NCBI GenBank assembly: GCA_034927445.1 | Contig: JAYFPZ010000028.1 | Coordinates: forward strand, 1 to 64,000 | Direction of reading: 5' to 3' | Length of the DNA stretch: 64,000 bases | From: PHAA01 sp034927445 | Lineage (GTDB): Bacteria; Bacillota; Syntrophomonadia; Syntrophomonadales; Syntrophomonadaceae | In this document: one piece after another, positions 25,663-34,542 of the stretch | How positions within the stretch are numbered: the stretch's first letter is position 1 | Layout: every line of letters begins with the position of its first letter | Position numbers and translations under genes: made by a program | Notes under the pieces: model-generated | Database searches by the model: none | The model's input: the letters and a program-made list of their open reading frames with translations, nothing else | What the model was told of the DNA's origin: nothing

Positions 25663-26350
25663 CAAAATACAGATTTTCAACAACAGCGAATTCGGCTCAT
25701 TAAGTGTGCTAATGATTAATGACAAGGCCTATTTCCCAGCAGCGGAATGCGCCACCATTCTGGGGTATGCCAAACCACATAATGCAATAGCAATGCATTG
25801 TAGGTACTCCCTAAAACAGGGAGTACCCCATCCGCAAAATCCGAATAAAACGATTGAAAAAATTTTCATCCCCGAGGGCGACCTTTACCGTCTCGTTATC
25901 CGTTCTAATCTTCCCGGTGCCATTCGTTTTGAACACTGGGTGTTTGACGAAGTTCTCCCCTCTATCCGCAAGCATGGCACGTATATGACGGAGACAACCA
26001 TTGATAAAATACTTGCCGATCCTGACTTCGGCATTCGGCTTTTAACACAGCTTAAAGAGGCACAGATGAAAAATGCCAAACTTGCTGCCCAAAATGAGGA
26101 ATTAGCCATAAGGCTCAATGAATCCGAGAAATTTTGGACAATTATGAAATTCAACCAGCACTTCAATATGGGATGGGACATGAAAACTTGCCAGCGCAAC
26201 GGCCGGGCAGCATCAGCATATTCACGCCAGCACGGTTATGAAATTCAAAAGTGCCAAACCAATGATGACCGTTTTAAGTTTACCAACAGTTATGCCTATG
26301 AAGTGTTGGAAACCCTGTTCCTTCCCCAAAAGTGTGAGGTGACGCTATGA
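25655..26350 (+). CDS. BRO-N domain antirepressor-like protein
   Basis: This protein of 231 residues starts at ATG 25655 behind TTGGAGG. The N-terminal BRO domain (1-115) shows FPAAECATILGYAKPHNAI, FIPEGDLYRLVIRS and FEHWVFDEVLPSIRKHGTYM. A helical linker follows, then a C-terminal domain (NQHFNMGWDMKTCQRNGRAA) that may bind DNA. BRO/Ant proteins relieve prophage repression. No CI-type repressor is visible in the prophage, so its target is unclear. A perfect 10-bp hairpin lies inside the coding sequence (25803-25827). It overlaps the DUF4406 gene by four bases. Confidence 0.8.
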   Translation: MNNKIQIFNNSEFGSLSVLMINDKAYFPAAECATILGYAKPHNAIAMHCRYSLKQGVPHPQNPNKTIEKIFIPEGDLYRLVIRSNLPGAIRFEHWVFDEVLPSIRKHGTYMTETTIDKILADPDFGIRLLTQLKEAQMKNAKLAAQNEELAIRLNESEKFWTIMKFNQHFNMGWDMKTCQRNGRAASAYSRQHGYEIQKCQTNDDRFKFTNSYAYEVLETLFLPQKCEVTL

Positions 26351-26772
26351 GCACCGACAAATACAACTTAGAAGGCTACTATGACCCCACCGCCTATGAA
26401 GCTTTAACATCTATAGAGCAAGAGGGAAAAGCCGCTAAAGCTTTTCGGCCCCTTGTATATATCTGTTCCCCCTACTCCGGGGATATCGGAAACAACATCA
26501 AGTCTGCCAGGCGATATAGCCGGTTTGCGGTTGATATGGGATATATCCCTATCACACCGCACCTGCTATATCCTCAGTTTTTAGATGACAATAACCTGTC
26601 AGAACGCAGCCTAGGATTATTCTTTGGCAATGTACTCATGGCAAAATGCGCTGAAGTCTGGGTGTTTGGCACTTATATCTCCTCCGGCATGAAGGCAGAG
26701 ATTGAGAGAGCCAAGCGAAAGAAATACACTATTAGATATTTTTCTGAGGACTGCAGGGAGGTTTCAGGATGA
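26347..26772 (+). CDS. DUF4406 protein (nucleoside 2-deoxyribosyltransferase-like fold)
   Basis: This protein of 141 residues has the pattern PLVYICSPYSGDIGNNIKSA near residue 35, later YIPITPHLLYPQFLDDN, and EVWVFGTYISSGMKAEIERA. This matches the Rossmann-like DUF4406/nucleoside deoxyribosyltransferase group. Such phage proteins may act on nucleotides, for example in base exchange or salvage during replication. The four-base overlap with both neighbours shows operon membership. Confidence 0.75.
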   Translation: MSTDKYNLEGYYDPTAYEALTSIEQEGKAAKAFRPLVYICSPYSGDIGNNIKSARRYSRFAVDMGYIPITPHLLYPQFLDDNNLSERSLGLFFGNVLMAKCAEVWVFGTYISSGMKAEIERAKRKKYTIRYFSEDCREVSG

Positions 26773-29156
26773 AGATTTCTTATGGCAATAGTCGCATGGA
26801 TAAGAAGTGGAAAAACAGTGACATATCCTGGGAGAATTTCTGCATGCGAGTCAGTTCCACCGTCCGCACGACGGAAACCGTAGAGGAATACCGCAAACTG
26901 AAAAAAGGTCAGCAGGATACTATCAAGGATGTAGGCGGTTATGTAGCCGGTCATTTGCGCGAAGGCAGGCGCAAAAAAGGCTTTGTACTCTGCCGCTCCA
27001 TGATTCTTCTGGACATGGACTATGGCACTCCGGGGGTTTGGGATGAAGTCATTATGAAGTGCGGCTTTAAGTGCTGTGCCTACTCCACCCATAAGCATAC
27101 TCCTGAAAAGCCTCGTATCCGCCTTGCCATCCCACTTTCCCGCGATGTCAGCGAAGCGGAATACCCTGCGGTAGCCCGGATGGTAGCAAAGGACATTGGA
27201 ATTGACCTGTTCGACGATACAACCTATGAAGCCCACCGGCTCATGTACTGGCCTTCTACTTCGATGAACGGTGAATTCTGGTTTCAGAAAAAAGATGGCA
27301 GCAATCTTGACCCCGACATATACCTTGCACACTATGACGATTGGCAGGACGAGTCCACCTGGCCACGTTCCAGCCGCCAATCCGAGGTAGCGCGAAGCGG
27401 TGTCGCCGAAGCCGGTAATCCGCTTACCAAGCCGGGTATCATCGGTGCGTTTAACCGTGCCTATACTGTTGAAGACGCAATCGACACCTTCCTCTCCGAT
27501 GTATATGAGCCGTCCGCTATGAACGGCAGATACGACTATATCCCTGCTGACAGCAGCGCGGGCGTGGTTATCTATGATAGCGCGTTCGCCTATAGCCATC
27601 ATGCCACCGACCCCGTCTGCGGAAAACTGTTAAATGCGTTTGACCTAGTACGGCTCCATAAATTTCGAAGCCTTGACGATAAGTCCGCAGAAGATACCCC
27701 GGTAAATAAGCTACCGTCCTATAAGGCAATGTCGGAGCTTGCTGTAAATGACGAGCGTGTAAAACTGCTATTGGCAGAAGAACGCCGGACACAGGCTTCG
27801 GCTGAATTTGCCGTGGTAGATACGGACTGGGAGAAAAAACTGGAGTATGAGCCACGCTCTACCGTGCTTAAAAACTCCCTTGGCAACCTGCTGCTCATCC
27901 TAAAAAACGACCCCAAGCTGCAAGGCATCCGGTATAACCGGCTTGCCAATCAAATATATGGTGATGACGCTCTGCCGTGGGAACGTCCGTATCAGCCATG
28001 GCGGGATGCGGATATGGCGCAGCTGGTTGCTTATGTGGATAAAACCTACGGCACGTTTTCTTCCCGCAACTATGAGCTTGCGCTTACCAAGGTGGCAGAT
28101 GACCGCGCCTACCATCCTATTCGTGATTACCTGGACAACCTGCCCGAATGGGATGGTGTCAATCGTGTGGAAACCTTGCTGGTTAAATATTTTGGCGCAG
28201 AGGATTCGGAGTATACCAGAATGGTCACCCGTAAAACCCTCGCGGCGGCGGTGGCCCGCATCTATCAGCCGGGCATCAAGTTCGACTCCATGCTGGTCTT
28301 AAACGGACGGACCGACCTCGGCAAGTCCACTTTCTTTGCCCGGCTGGCCGGAGAATGGTTTTCCGACAGCTTAAACTTTACCGATATGGGCAAAGGCAAA
28401 GATGCTGCAGAAAAAATTCAGGGTGTCTGGATTGTAGAAATTCCTGAATTAGCGGGTCTATCGAAAATGGACGTCAACAACATCAAGGGCTTTCTCTCCC
28501 GACAAGACGACCAGTACCGCCCCTCCTATGGGCGGACAGTCGAAAGCCATCCGCGCCAATGTATTATCGTCGGCTCTACGAATGCGGAAAACGCAGGATT
28601 CCTGCGTGATACCACCGGCAATCGCCGTTTCTGGGTGGTGCGTGTCTGGGGCGGCAGTAATAAAGGTTGGGATTTGCCCGAAACTGATGTGCCGCAGATC
28701 TGGGCTGAAGCAAAGCACTACTGGATGCAAGGAGAAAAACTTTATCTTGAAGGAAAGGTCGCCCAGCAAGCAAAAGCGGAACAGACGGCAGCGCTGGAAA
28801 CTGATGAGCGCGAAGGCGTGGTGCGCGAATATCTCGATATGCTCCTGCCGGAAGGCTGGTATGATATGGATTTGTACAGCCGGAAACATTACTTTTCCTC
28901 GGACGACCCATTGCGGCCGGAAGGCAAGATTCAGCGCGAGTACGTCAGCAATATGGAAATCTGGTGTGAATGCTTCGGCAACGACCGGGGTAAATTTGAG
29001 CGCCAGGCTGACAGTTACAAAATCAAGCTAATCATGCAAAAGATCGGCGGCTGGGTGTACTCCGGCCAGAAAAAGAAAATCAAGGGTTATGGCGCTCAAT
29101 ATGTATGGGTGCGAACCATTGATGGAACCGAAAATCTTAATCATGGAACCTCTTAG
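26769..29156 (+). CDS. VirE/D5-type phage primase-helicase
   Basis: This protein of 795 residues has an N-terminal primase-polymerase-like domain (MILLDMDYG near 78-86, TYEAHRLMYWPSTS near 160) and a C-terminal virulence-associated-E helicase domain. The latter has Walker A NGRTDLGKSTFF (near 513-522), Walker B IVEIPEL and an arginine-rich TTGNRRFWVV. Proteins of this class prime and unwind at phage and plasmid origins. It follows DUF4406 with a four-base overlap and is followed by a repeat-rich, gene-free stretch that may be the origin. Confidence 0.9.
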   Translation: MKISYGNSRMDKKWKNSDISWENFCMRVSSTVRTTETVEEYRKLKKGQQDTIKDVGGYVAGHLREGRRKKGFVLCRSMILLDMDYGTPGVWDEVIMKCGFKCCAYSTHKHTPEKPRIRLAIPLSRDVSEAEYPAVARMVAKDIGIDLFDDTTYEAHRLMYWPSTSMNGEFWFQKKDGSNLDPDIYLAHYDDWQDESTWPRSSRQSEVARSGVAEAGNPLTKPGIIGAFNRAYTVEDAIDTFLSDVYEPSAMNGRYDYIPADSSAGVVIYDSAFAYSHHATDPVCGKLLNAFDLVRLHKFRSLDDKSAEDTPVNKLPSYKAMSELAVNDERVKLLLAEERRTQASAEFAVVDTDWEKKLEYEPRSTVLKNSLGNLLLILKNDPKLQGIRYNRLANQIYGDDALPWERPYQPWRDADMAQLVAYVDKTYGTFSSRNYELALTKVADDRAYHPIRDYLDNLPEWDGVNRVETLLVKYFGAEDSEYTRMVTRKTLAAAVARIYQPGIKFDSMLVLNGRTDLGKSTFFARLAGEWFSDSLNFTDMGKGKDAAEKIQGVWIVEIPELAGLSKMDVNNIKGFLSRQDDQYRPSYGRTVESHPRQCIIVGSTNAENAGFLRDTTGNRRFWVVRVWGGSNKGWDLPETDVPQIWAEAKHYWMQGEKLYLEGKVAQQAKAEQTAALETDEREGVVREYLDMLLPEGWYDMDLYSRKHYFSSDDPLRPEGKIQREYVSNMEIWCECFGNDRGKFERQADSYKIKLIMQKIGGWVYSGQKKKIKGYGAQYVWVRTIDGTENLNHGTS

Positions 29157-29319
29157 AACCTTGAAATATCAACACTTTTTCCAAGTATTCCATGGTTCCA
29201 AAATATATAAATATTTTTGTATATAGAGAAAGGGTATCGTGTTTACCTCATATACGCGCGTATAGGTTATATGGAATTCTTGGAACTTTGGAACCTTGGA
29301 ACTGGCAGAAAGGACTTGT
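29157..29319. repeat. Repeat-rich intergenic region after the helicase (origin-like)
   Basis: TTGGAAC occurs three times with a period of 8 bp (29280, 29288, 29296). An inverse copy GGTTCCAAA (29194-29202) matches TTTGGAACC (29287-29295). Between them is the perfect 14-bp palindrome TATACGCGCGTATA (29251-29264) in an AT-rich context. Iterons plus a palindrome beside the helicase gene suggest a replication origin or an operator. Confidence 0.45.
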
Positions 29320-29601
29320 ATGAGAGAAAAAACCATAGAAATAAAACTCACAAACACAGTCAAATCGATGGGCGGCGTCGCCCTGAAGCTTATCTCACCA
29401 GGTTTTGATGGTGTGCCTGACCGCTTAGTACTTCTACCCCATGGCAAGCTTGCCTTCGTAGAACTTAAAGCACCAGGGAAACGACTTCGTCCTTTGCAGG
29501 AAAAGCGAAAAAGGCAACTTGAGGCGTTAGGGTATTTAGTATTCTGCATTGACGGTGCCGAGCAGATTGGAGAGATGATTGATGAAATATTGTCCTCATG
29601 A
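29320..29601 (+). CDS. VRR-NUC domain nuclease
   Basis: This protein of 93 residues starts at ATG 29320 behind AGAAAGGA; the longer frame from 29296 lacks a site. The VRR-NUC fold is visible in GVPDRLVLL (catalytic D) and AFVELKAPG (E-x-K), with QEKRKRQLEALGYLVF as the end. Such stand-alone nucleases resolve branched DNA and often sit next to a SNF2 helicase in phages, as here, where the two genes overlap by 20 bases. Confidence 0.9.
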   Translation: MREKTIEIKLTNTVKSMGGVALKLISPGFDGVPDRLVLLPHGKLAFVELKAPGKRLRPLQEKRKRQLEALGYLVFCIDGAEQIGEMIDEILSS

Positions 29602-30937
29602 CTACCAAACATATGCAACCAATTTCATACTGCAGCATCCTATTTCGGCGGTATTTCTGGATATGGGGCTTGGCAAGAGCGTAATTACGCTGACTGCCAT
29701 TTTTGACCTTGTGCTAGACAGTTTTCTCATCCGCAAGGTACTCGTTATCGCCCCCCTCAGAGTGGCACGAGATACTTGGCCTTTTGAAATCGAAAAGTGG
29801 GATCACCTGAAAGGCATGACCTACTCAGTGGCCATTGGCACTGAACAGGAACGCAAGTTTGCACTGATGCGAAACGTTGATGTGTATATTATCAACCGGG
29901 AAAACGTGGACTGGCTGGTTAATAAGAGCGGCCTTCCCTTCGATTTCGACATGGTAGTGGTTGACGAACTTTCCTCCTTCAAGGCATATAGTTCAAAGCG
30001 ATTCAAGGCACTTCGCCGTGTCCGCCCGAAGGTAAAACGCATCGTTGGGTTAACAGGCACACCATCCGGTAACGGTCTCATGGATTTATGGGCGGAAATC
30101 GGCATTCTTGACATGGGTCAGCGGCTCGGTCGCTTCATCACCCATTACCGTAACAAATTCTTTACCCCGGAAAAGCGCAATCAGCTTGTGGTGTTTAGCT
30201 ATAAACCGCTACCCGGAGCAGAGGATGAGATTTACCGCCTGATTTCTGACATCACCATCAGTATGAAAAACACTGATTATATAAAGTTGCCGGGACTAGT
30301 GATGAACGAGATTTCTGTTTGGCTGCCGGAGAAAGAGCAAAAAGCCTATGACACCATAAAGCGGGATCTGATTCTTTCACTGGAAGGGCGGGATATTGAC
30401 GCTGCTAATGCCGCTGCGCTGTCAGGTAAACTGCTGCAGATGGCAAACGGAGCGGTCTATGATGAGAACGGCGGTGTAGCACACTTACATGATCGCAAGC
30501 TGGACGCATTAGAGGATATTATCGAAGCCGCCAACGGCAAACCGGTACTGGTGGCTTATTGGTTTAAGCACGATCTTGAACGGATACTTTATCGTTTCCC
30601 CGCTGTGAAGCTGGACAGCGCAGCTTCCATCAGGCGCTGGAATGATGGAAAAATACCACTGGCTGTGATTCATCCGGCATCGGCCGGACATGGATTGAAT
30701 TTGCAAGCGGGCGGTTCCACCCTGGTGTGGTTCGGGCTTACCTGGAGCCTTGAACTCTACCAGCAGACCAACGCCAGGCTGTGGCGGCAAGGGCAAAAGG
30801 ATACGGTGGTTATTCACCATATCATTACCAAGGGCACCATTGATGAAGATGTGATACGCGCCTTAAAAAGAAAGGACAAAGTCCAGACCGCTCTAATTGA
30901 CGCGGTCAAGGCAAATTTAAAGGAGGCGGTCATATGA
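29582..30937 (+). CDS. SNF2-type DEAD/DEAH helicase
   Basis: This protein of 451 residues starts at ATG 29582 (a TTG lies just before). The helicase motifs are LDMGLGKSVIT (I), VVVDELSSFK (II), LTGTPSGNG (III) and QQTNARLWRQGQ (VI), in normal order. It pairs with the VRR-NUC nuclease in many Firmicutes prophages, probably for processing replication or recombination intermediates. It overlaps the next gene by four bases. Confidence 0.92.
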   Translation: MKYCPHDYQTYATNFILQHPISAVFLDMGLGKSVITLTAIFDLVLDSFLIRKVLVIAPLRVARDTWPFEIEKWDHLKGMTYSVAIGTEQERKFALMRNVDVYIINRENVDWLVNKSGLPFDFDMVVVDELSSFKAYSSKRFKALRRVRPKVKRIVGLTGTPSGNGLMDLWAEIGILDMGQRLGRFITHYRNKFFTPEKRNQLVVFSYKPLPGAEDEIYRLISDITISMKNTDYIKLPGLVMNEISVWLPEKEQKAYDTIKRDLILSLEGRDIDAANAAALSGKLLQMANGAVYDENGGVAHLHDRKLDALEDIIEAANGKPVLVAYWFKHDLERILYRFPAVKLDSAASIRRWNDGKIPLAVIHPASAGHGLNLQAGGSTLVWFGLTWSLELYQQTNARLWRQGQKDTVVIHHIITKGTIDEDVIRALKRKDKVQTALIDAVKANLKEAVI

Positions 30938-31383
30938 TTGCGCTGAAATACATCAATAAGAACGCGGCGACGATTGCCGCCATACGCGACTATAACAATA
31001 TGCGTTTTATCATCAACAACACTCCGGAGGAAATAAAGAGTGTGTACGAAAAAATGATTGCGCCCCGAACCCCCAAGCTATCAAGGATGCCTTCAGCAAG
31101 GAATCCGCAAGCCGGAGCCGACAAACTGGCGGCGCAGATTGACAAGCTGGATATCCTGCGGGAGCGCTACAGCCAGGCTATAGAGTATATGGCGTGGTTT
31201 GAACCTGCCTGGTCAAGCCTGACTGATACCGAGCAGCACATCCTTTCTGAATTTTACATGGGTGACAATCAGAAGTCCGGTGCAACCTACCGACTGATGA
31301 GTGAACTCAGCTACAGCGAAAGCCATATCGAGCGTCTGAGGAGCAACGCGCTGAATCACCTGCGCAGTATGTTGTTCGGATAA
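30934..31383 (+). CDS. ArpU/sigma-like phage late-transcription regulator
   Basis: This protein of 149 residues has a helical N-terminal part (IAAIRDYNNMRFIINNTPEE) and a C-terminal helix-turn-helix (SLTDTEQHILSEFYMGDNQK, then SYSESHIERLRSNALNHLRS) of the sigma region 4 type. Proteins of this size located just before the terminase genes (DUF1492/ArpU group) control late phage transcription. It ends the early operon. A hairpin with a short T-run follows 70 bases later. Confidence 0.7.
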   Translation: MIALKYINKNAATIAAIRDYNNMRFIINNTPEEIKSVYEKMIAPRTPKLSRMPSARNPQAGADKLAAQIDKLDILRERYSQAIEYMAWFEPAWSSLTDTEQHILSEFYMGDNQKSGATYRLMSELSYSESHIERLRSNALNHLRSMLFG

Positions 31384-31453
31384 AGATGAGGGAATTCTGA
31401 GGGAGTGTTTGCTTTAGGTCTCTGTATAATAATAGTATCGAAGCTGTATCAAT

Positions 31454-31482
31454 AGCCTTCGCGGGACACTGCGGAGGCTTTT
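31454..31482 (+). terminator. Terminator-like hairpin at the early/late boundary
   Basis: AGCCTTCGC pairs with GCGGAGGCT (9 bp including one T-G) around an 8-base loop and is followed by TTTTA. A TATAAT-like -10 box lies shortly upstream (31425-31430) without a good -35. The late genes may therefore start here and be attenuated. Confidence 0.5.
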
Positions 31483-31508
31483 ATATGCCTTTAACGAGGT
31501 GAATTTTA

Positions 31509-31865
31509 ATGCCCTTTAAACCCAAACGGCCGTGTTCTTACCCTGGCTGTCCAAAGCTGACACACGACAGGTTTTGCGAAGAACATCAAAAGCTGACCGA
31601 CAAACAATATGAAAAGTACCAGCGTGACCCGATCGTGAAGAAACGCTACAACAGGACTTGGAAACGAATCCGCGACCGGTACATTGCCGCACACCCTCTC
31701 TGCGAGAAGTGCGCAAGTCTTGGACGGGTCACCCCGGCCCAGGAGGTACACCACATCAAGCCGCTGTCCCAGGGAGGCACCAATGATGTGGATAACCTCA
31801 TGAGTTTGTGTACATCCTGCCACTCCGAGATCACTGCCCGCGAAGGCGGTCGTTGGAGGAAATGA
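31509..31865 (+). CDS. HNH endonuclease of the packaging module
   Basis: This protein of 118 residues starts MPFKPKRPCSYPGC and has zinc-binding pairs CEKC and CTSC around the HNH motif EVHHIKPLSQGGTNDVDNLM. HNH proteins directly upstream of terminase in cos-type HK97 phages are needed for cutting the cohesive end site together with the terminase. The ribosome site is GAGGTGA. Confidence 0.92.
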   Translation: MPFKPKRPCSYPGCPKLTHDRFCEEHQKLTDKQYEKYQRDPIVKKRYNRTWKRIRDRYIAAHPLCEKCASLGRVTPAQEVHHIKPLSQGGTNDVDNLMSLCTSCHSEITAREGGRWRK

Positions 31866-31996
31866 GTATCATGTCTCCCCCAGGGGGATCTAAATCTCTA
31901 CAACCCTACCCTGGAGAACGGGCGGCCCCCTTCGCGCGTAAAAATTACGGTTCAAACGGGGGATTAAACCACGCCACAGTAAGGAGGTGAAGGCTT
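31866..31996. other. Candidate cos region between HNH and terminase genes
   Basis: This G/C-rich gene-free stretch contains CCCCCAGGGGG (31877-31887), GGGCGGCCCCC (31920-31930) and CGCGCG-like sequence. The position between an HNH gene and the small terminase gene is where cos sites lie in this phage group. The cut position cannot be read from sequence alone. Confidence 0.35.
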
Positions 31997-32575
31997 GTGG
32001 CAAAAGACGGAACCAATAGGGGCGGCCGCAGGGTCCGCGCCGGTGACAAGCCGCAGCCCCTGGCTGACAAAATCTCGGCCGGAAAGGCCGCAAAAGTTTT
32101 AGCCGCCCCGGAACTGCATCCCGAGTCGATGCTTGAAGCGGACGACCTTGACGATGCGGCCGATTTATACGGAGAAGATATGCCAACGCCCAGCGATTAC
32201 CTCAGCGCGAGACAGAGAGATGGTAAGCCGCTGGGCGCTGACGATCTGTTCAGAGAAACTTGGAAATGGCTTAAAGAGCGCGGGTGTGAGAAATTCGTTA
32301 ACCCAAGATTGATTGAAGCCTATGCTCAGGCTTTCACTCGCTACATCCAGTGTGAGGAAGCCATCAGCACCTATGGGCTTTTGGGCAAACACCCGACCAC
32401 GGGCGGCGCTATAGCCAGTCCCTTCGTACAGATGAGCCAATCTTTTCAGAAACAGGCCAACCTCATCTGGTACGAGATTTTTGACATCGTAAAACAGAAT
32501 TGCACCACAGCCTTCGTCGGCAACCCGCAGGATGATATTATGGAAGCCCTGCTGTCAGGCAGGAAAGGACGGTAG
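31997..32575 (+). CDS. Terminase small subunit (P27 family)
   Basis: This protein of 192 residues starts with GTG behind AAGGAGGTG. A basic, glycine-rich N-terminus (GTNRGGRRVRAGDKP) precedes the helical P27-type domain (FRETWKWLKERGCEKFVNPR, LIEAYAQAFTRYIQ, FVQMSQSFQKQANLIW). It binds the packaging site and delivers DNA to the large subunit. A ParB-methyltransferase gene, and not the large subunit, follows, so the terminase pair is split. Confidence 0.85.
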   Translation: MAKDGTNRGGRRVRAGDKPQPLADKISAGKAAKVLAAPELHPESMLEADDLDDAADLYGEDMPTPSDYLSARQRDGKPLGADDLFRETWKWLKERGCEKFVNPRLIEAYAQAFTRYIQCEEAISTYGLLGKHPTTGGAIASPFVQMSQSFQKQANLIWYEIFDIVKQNCTTAFVGNPQDDIMEALLSGRKGR

Positions 32576-32581
32576 GTATAG

Positions 32582-33817
32582 ATGAACACAACCGAGCGTT
32601 TTGAAAAAGTTAATATCAATCGGTTAGTACCTTATGCTCGCAATGCCCGGACCCATAGCAAGGAGCAAATACTTCAGCTTCGAGCCTCACTCAGGGAGTT
32701 CGGCTTCGTCAACCCGGTAATCGTAGATAAAGACCTTAATGTTATCGCGGGACACGGGCGCATCCTCGCTGCCAAGGAGGAAGGTATTACTGAAGTACCT
32801 TGCGTGTTCGCTGAACACCTGACTGAAGCCCAGAAGCGGGCCTACATTATAGCCGACAACCGCCTTGCCCTGAACGCTGGCTGGGACGCGGAGATGCTCT
32901 CGGTAGAGCTTGCCGATTTGCAGGCTGCCGATTTTGACGTATCTCTTCTCGGCTTTGATGACGCGGAACTGAACAAACTACTGGGCGGTGCCGAGGACGT
33001 TAAAGAAGATGACTTTGATGTAGAAAGCGAACTAGCCAAGCCCGCTATAACTAAGGCGGGTGACCTCTGGTTACTGGGGCAGCATCGCTTGGTCTGCGGC
33101 GATAGTACCAAAGCGGAGACCTTTTCCCTGCTTATGGACGGTAAACTTGCCAACCTGGTGGTGACAGACCCTCCCTATAACGTCAACTATGAGGGGACAG
33201 CAGGCAAAATTAAGAACGACAACATGGCGGATCAAAAGTTCTATCAGTTCTTGCTGGGAGCTTTTACCCTGACCGAAAAGGCGATGGCCAAGGATGCGAG
33301 TATCTATGTGTTCCACGCCGATACCGAAGGACTGAATTTCCGCAAAGCCTTTTTAGAAGCAGGATTCTATCTCTCGGGAACGTGTATCTGGAAAAAGCAG
33401 TCGCTGGTACTGGGGCGCTCGCCTTACCAGTGGCAGCACGAGCCGATCCTGTTTGGCTGGAAGAAAACGGGCAAACACGCCTGGTACTCCGACCGTAAGC
33501 AGTCTACCATCTGGGAGTTTGACAAGCCTAGGAAGAATACTGACCACCCGACCATGAAACCCGTGCCGCTGGTAGCTTACCCGATACTCAACTCCAGCAT
33601 GACAGGGTGTATTGTTCTTGATCCGTTCGGCGGTTCGGGCAGTACCCTGATCGCCTGTGAGCAAACTGGCCGGATTTGTCACACTGTGGAACTGGACGAG
33701 AAGTTCTGCGATGTTATTGTGAATAGGTACATTGAATTTAAGGGTTCTGACGCTGATGTTTTCCTAATGCGCAGCGGTCAGAAAATACCCTTTAACAGTG
33801 TGCCAAAACTGGTATAA
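32582..33817 (+). CDS. ParB-domain DNA methyltransferase (orphan, phage type)
   Basis: This protein of 411 residues has an N-terminal ParB/Srx-like domain (RLVPYARNARTHSKEQILQL, then VIAGHGRILAAKEEG). The methyltransferase domain has motif IV DPPYNV (near 196) before motif I LDPFGGSGST (near 345), the beta-class order of N6-adenine/N4-cytosine enzymes. No restriction gene is beside it, so it probably protects phage DNA or controls packaging. Common at this place in Firmicutes prophages. Confidence 0.93.
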   Translation: MNTTERFEKVNINRLVPYARNARTHSKEQILQLRASLREFGFVNPVIVDKDLNVIAGHGRILAAKEEGITEVPCVFAEHLTEAQKRAYIIADNRLALNAGWDAEMLSVELADLQAADFDVSLLGFDDAELNKLLGGAEDVKEDDFDVESELAKPAITKAGDLWLLGQHRLVCGDSTKAETFSLLMDGKLANLVVTDPPYNVNYEGTAGKIKNDNMADQKFYQFLLGAFTLTEKAMAKDASIYVFHADTEGLNFRKAFLEAGFYLSGTCIWKKQSLVLGRSPYQWQHEPILFGWKKTGKHAWYSDRKQSTIWEFDKPRKNTDHPTMKPVPLVAYPILNSSMTGCIVLDPFGGSGSTLIACEQTGRICHTVELDEKFCDVIVNRYIEFKGSDADVFLMRSGQKIPFNSVPKLV

Positions 33818-33882
33818 AGGCTTGCTATTCCACAGCTTAAGAGTGATGTATATGACTACCAAAAAGAAAGGTGGTCGATCCC

Positions 33883-34542
33883 ATGGAATTTAAGTTTAAC
33901 GTTACCGGTGCTAGACGTAAAGAACTGGTTCAGGCAATCAGCGAAATCCTGAATACTGCGCCGGAATACAAAGGCGCACCGACCTTTGCTTATGTCATAG
34001 GCGGGTTTACCGTCAACAAAGAAGGCACCCTCAGCGCCAGTGAAAACAACAGTGAGGAAGATCTTGAGCAACTATTAAACGAGCTTGACCGGCGCGGATT
34101 TCAATTTGAAGCGCCAAACGTACTGGTTATTGAGATGCCCAGGGAAGGTTTTACCGAAGCCGCCATTGCCAATCTGGAGCGGCTGGTTAAGAGCAAGGAA
34201 ACCCTTATTAAGAAAGCCCTGGACACAGACAGATTGCCAATTGAACTGACCGAGGACAGGCTGCGTTTCCCCTGGTTCTCCAGAAGCCTTGCAGCGGAAG
34301 AAGTCAACGCCTATGCCCGCTTCATCGGTGCGCTCTGCGCCATGGCCAAGAACCAGCATCGGGTAACCGCCACTGAAAAGGCTTATGACAACGAAAAATA
34401 CACTTTTCGCTGCTTCCTGCTGCGTCTGGGATTTATCGGGCCGGAGTACAAAACGGAACGGAAAATCCTGCTCTCCAGGCTGACCGGCAGCGCCGCTTTC
34501 AAAAACGGCCAGCGCAATTCGGAGGAGGAGACTGAAGCATGA
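33883..34542 (+). CDS. Conserved phage protein ('virulence protein' type)
   Basis: This protein of 219 residues starts at ATG 33883 behind AAAGGTGG; the frame from 33871 is longer by four codons without a site. It begins MEFKFNVTGARRKELVQAIS and has an acidic middle (ASENNSEEDLEQLLNEL). The second half, RLRFPWFSRSLAAEEVNAYA followed by RFIGALCAMAKNQHRV, is the recognisable part. It is often annotated as a virulence protein in Firmicutes prophages without proof. It overlaps the next gene by four bases. Function unknown. Confidence 0.7.
   Translation: MEFKFNVTGARRKELVQAISEILNTAPEYKGAPTFAYVIGGFTVNKEGTLSASENNSEEDLEQLLNELDRRGFQFEAPNVLVIEMPREGFTEAAIANLERLVKSKETLIKKALDTDRLPIELTEDRLRFPWFSRSLAAEEVNAYARFIGALCAMAKNQHRVTATEKAYDNEKYTFRCFLLRLGFIGPEYKTERKILLSRLTGSAAFKNGQRNSEEETEA

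Noticed and set aside
25803..25827. Fourth copy of the cis-RNA element (shares GTACTC)
   Set aside because: It lacks the TGTCCTGTGGAT core and the spacing, and it lies inside a coding sequence.
26673..27602. Long minus-strand frame of 309 codons opposite the VirE gene
   Set aside because: It is antisense to a clearly conserved helicase-primase gene; composition and lack of motifs mark it as a shadow.
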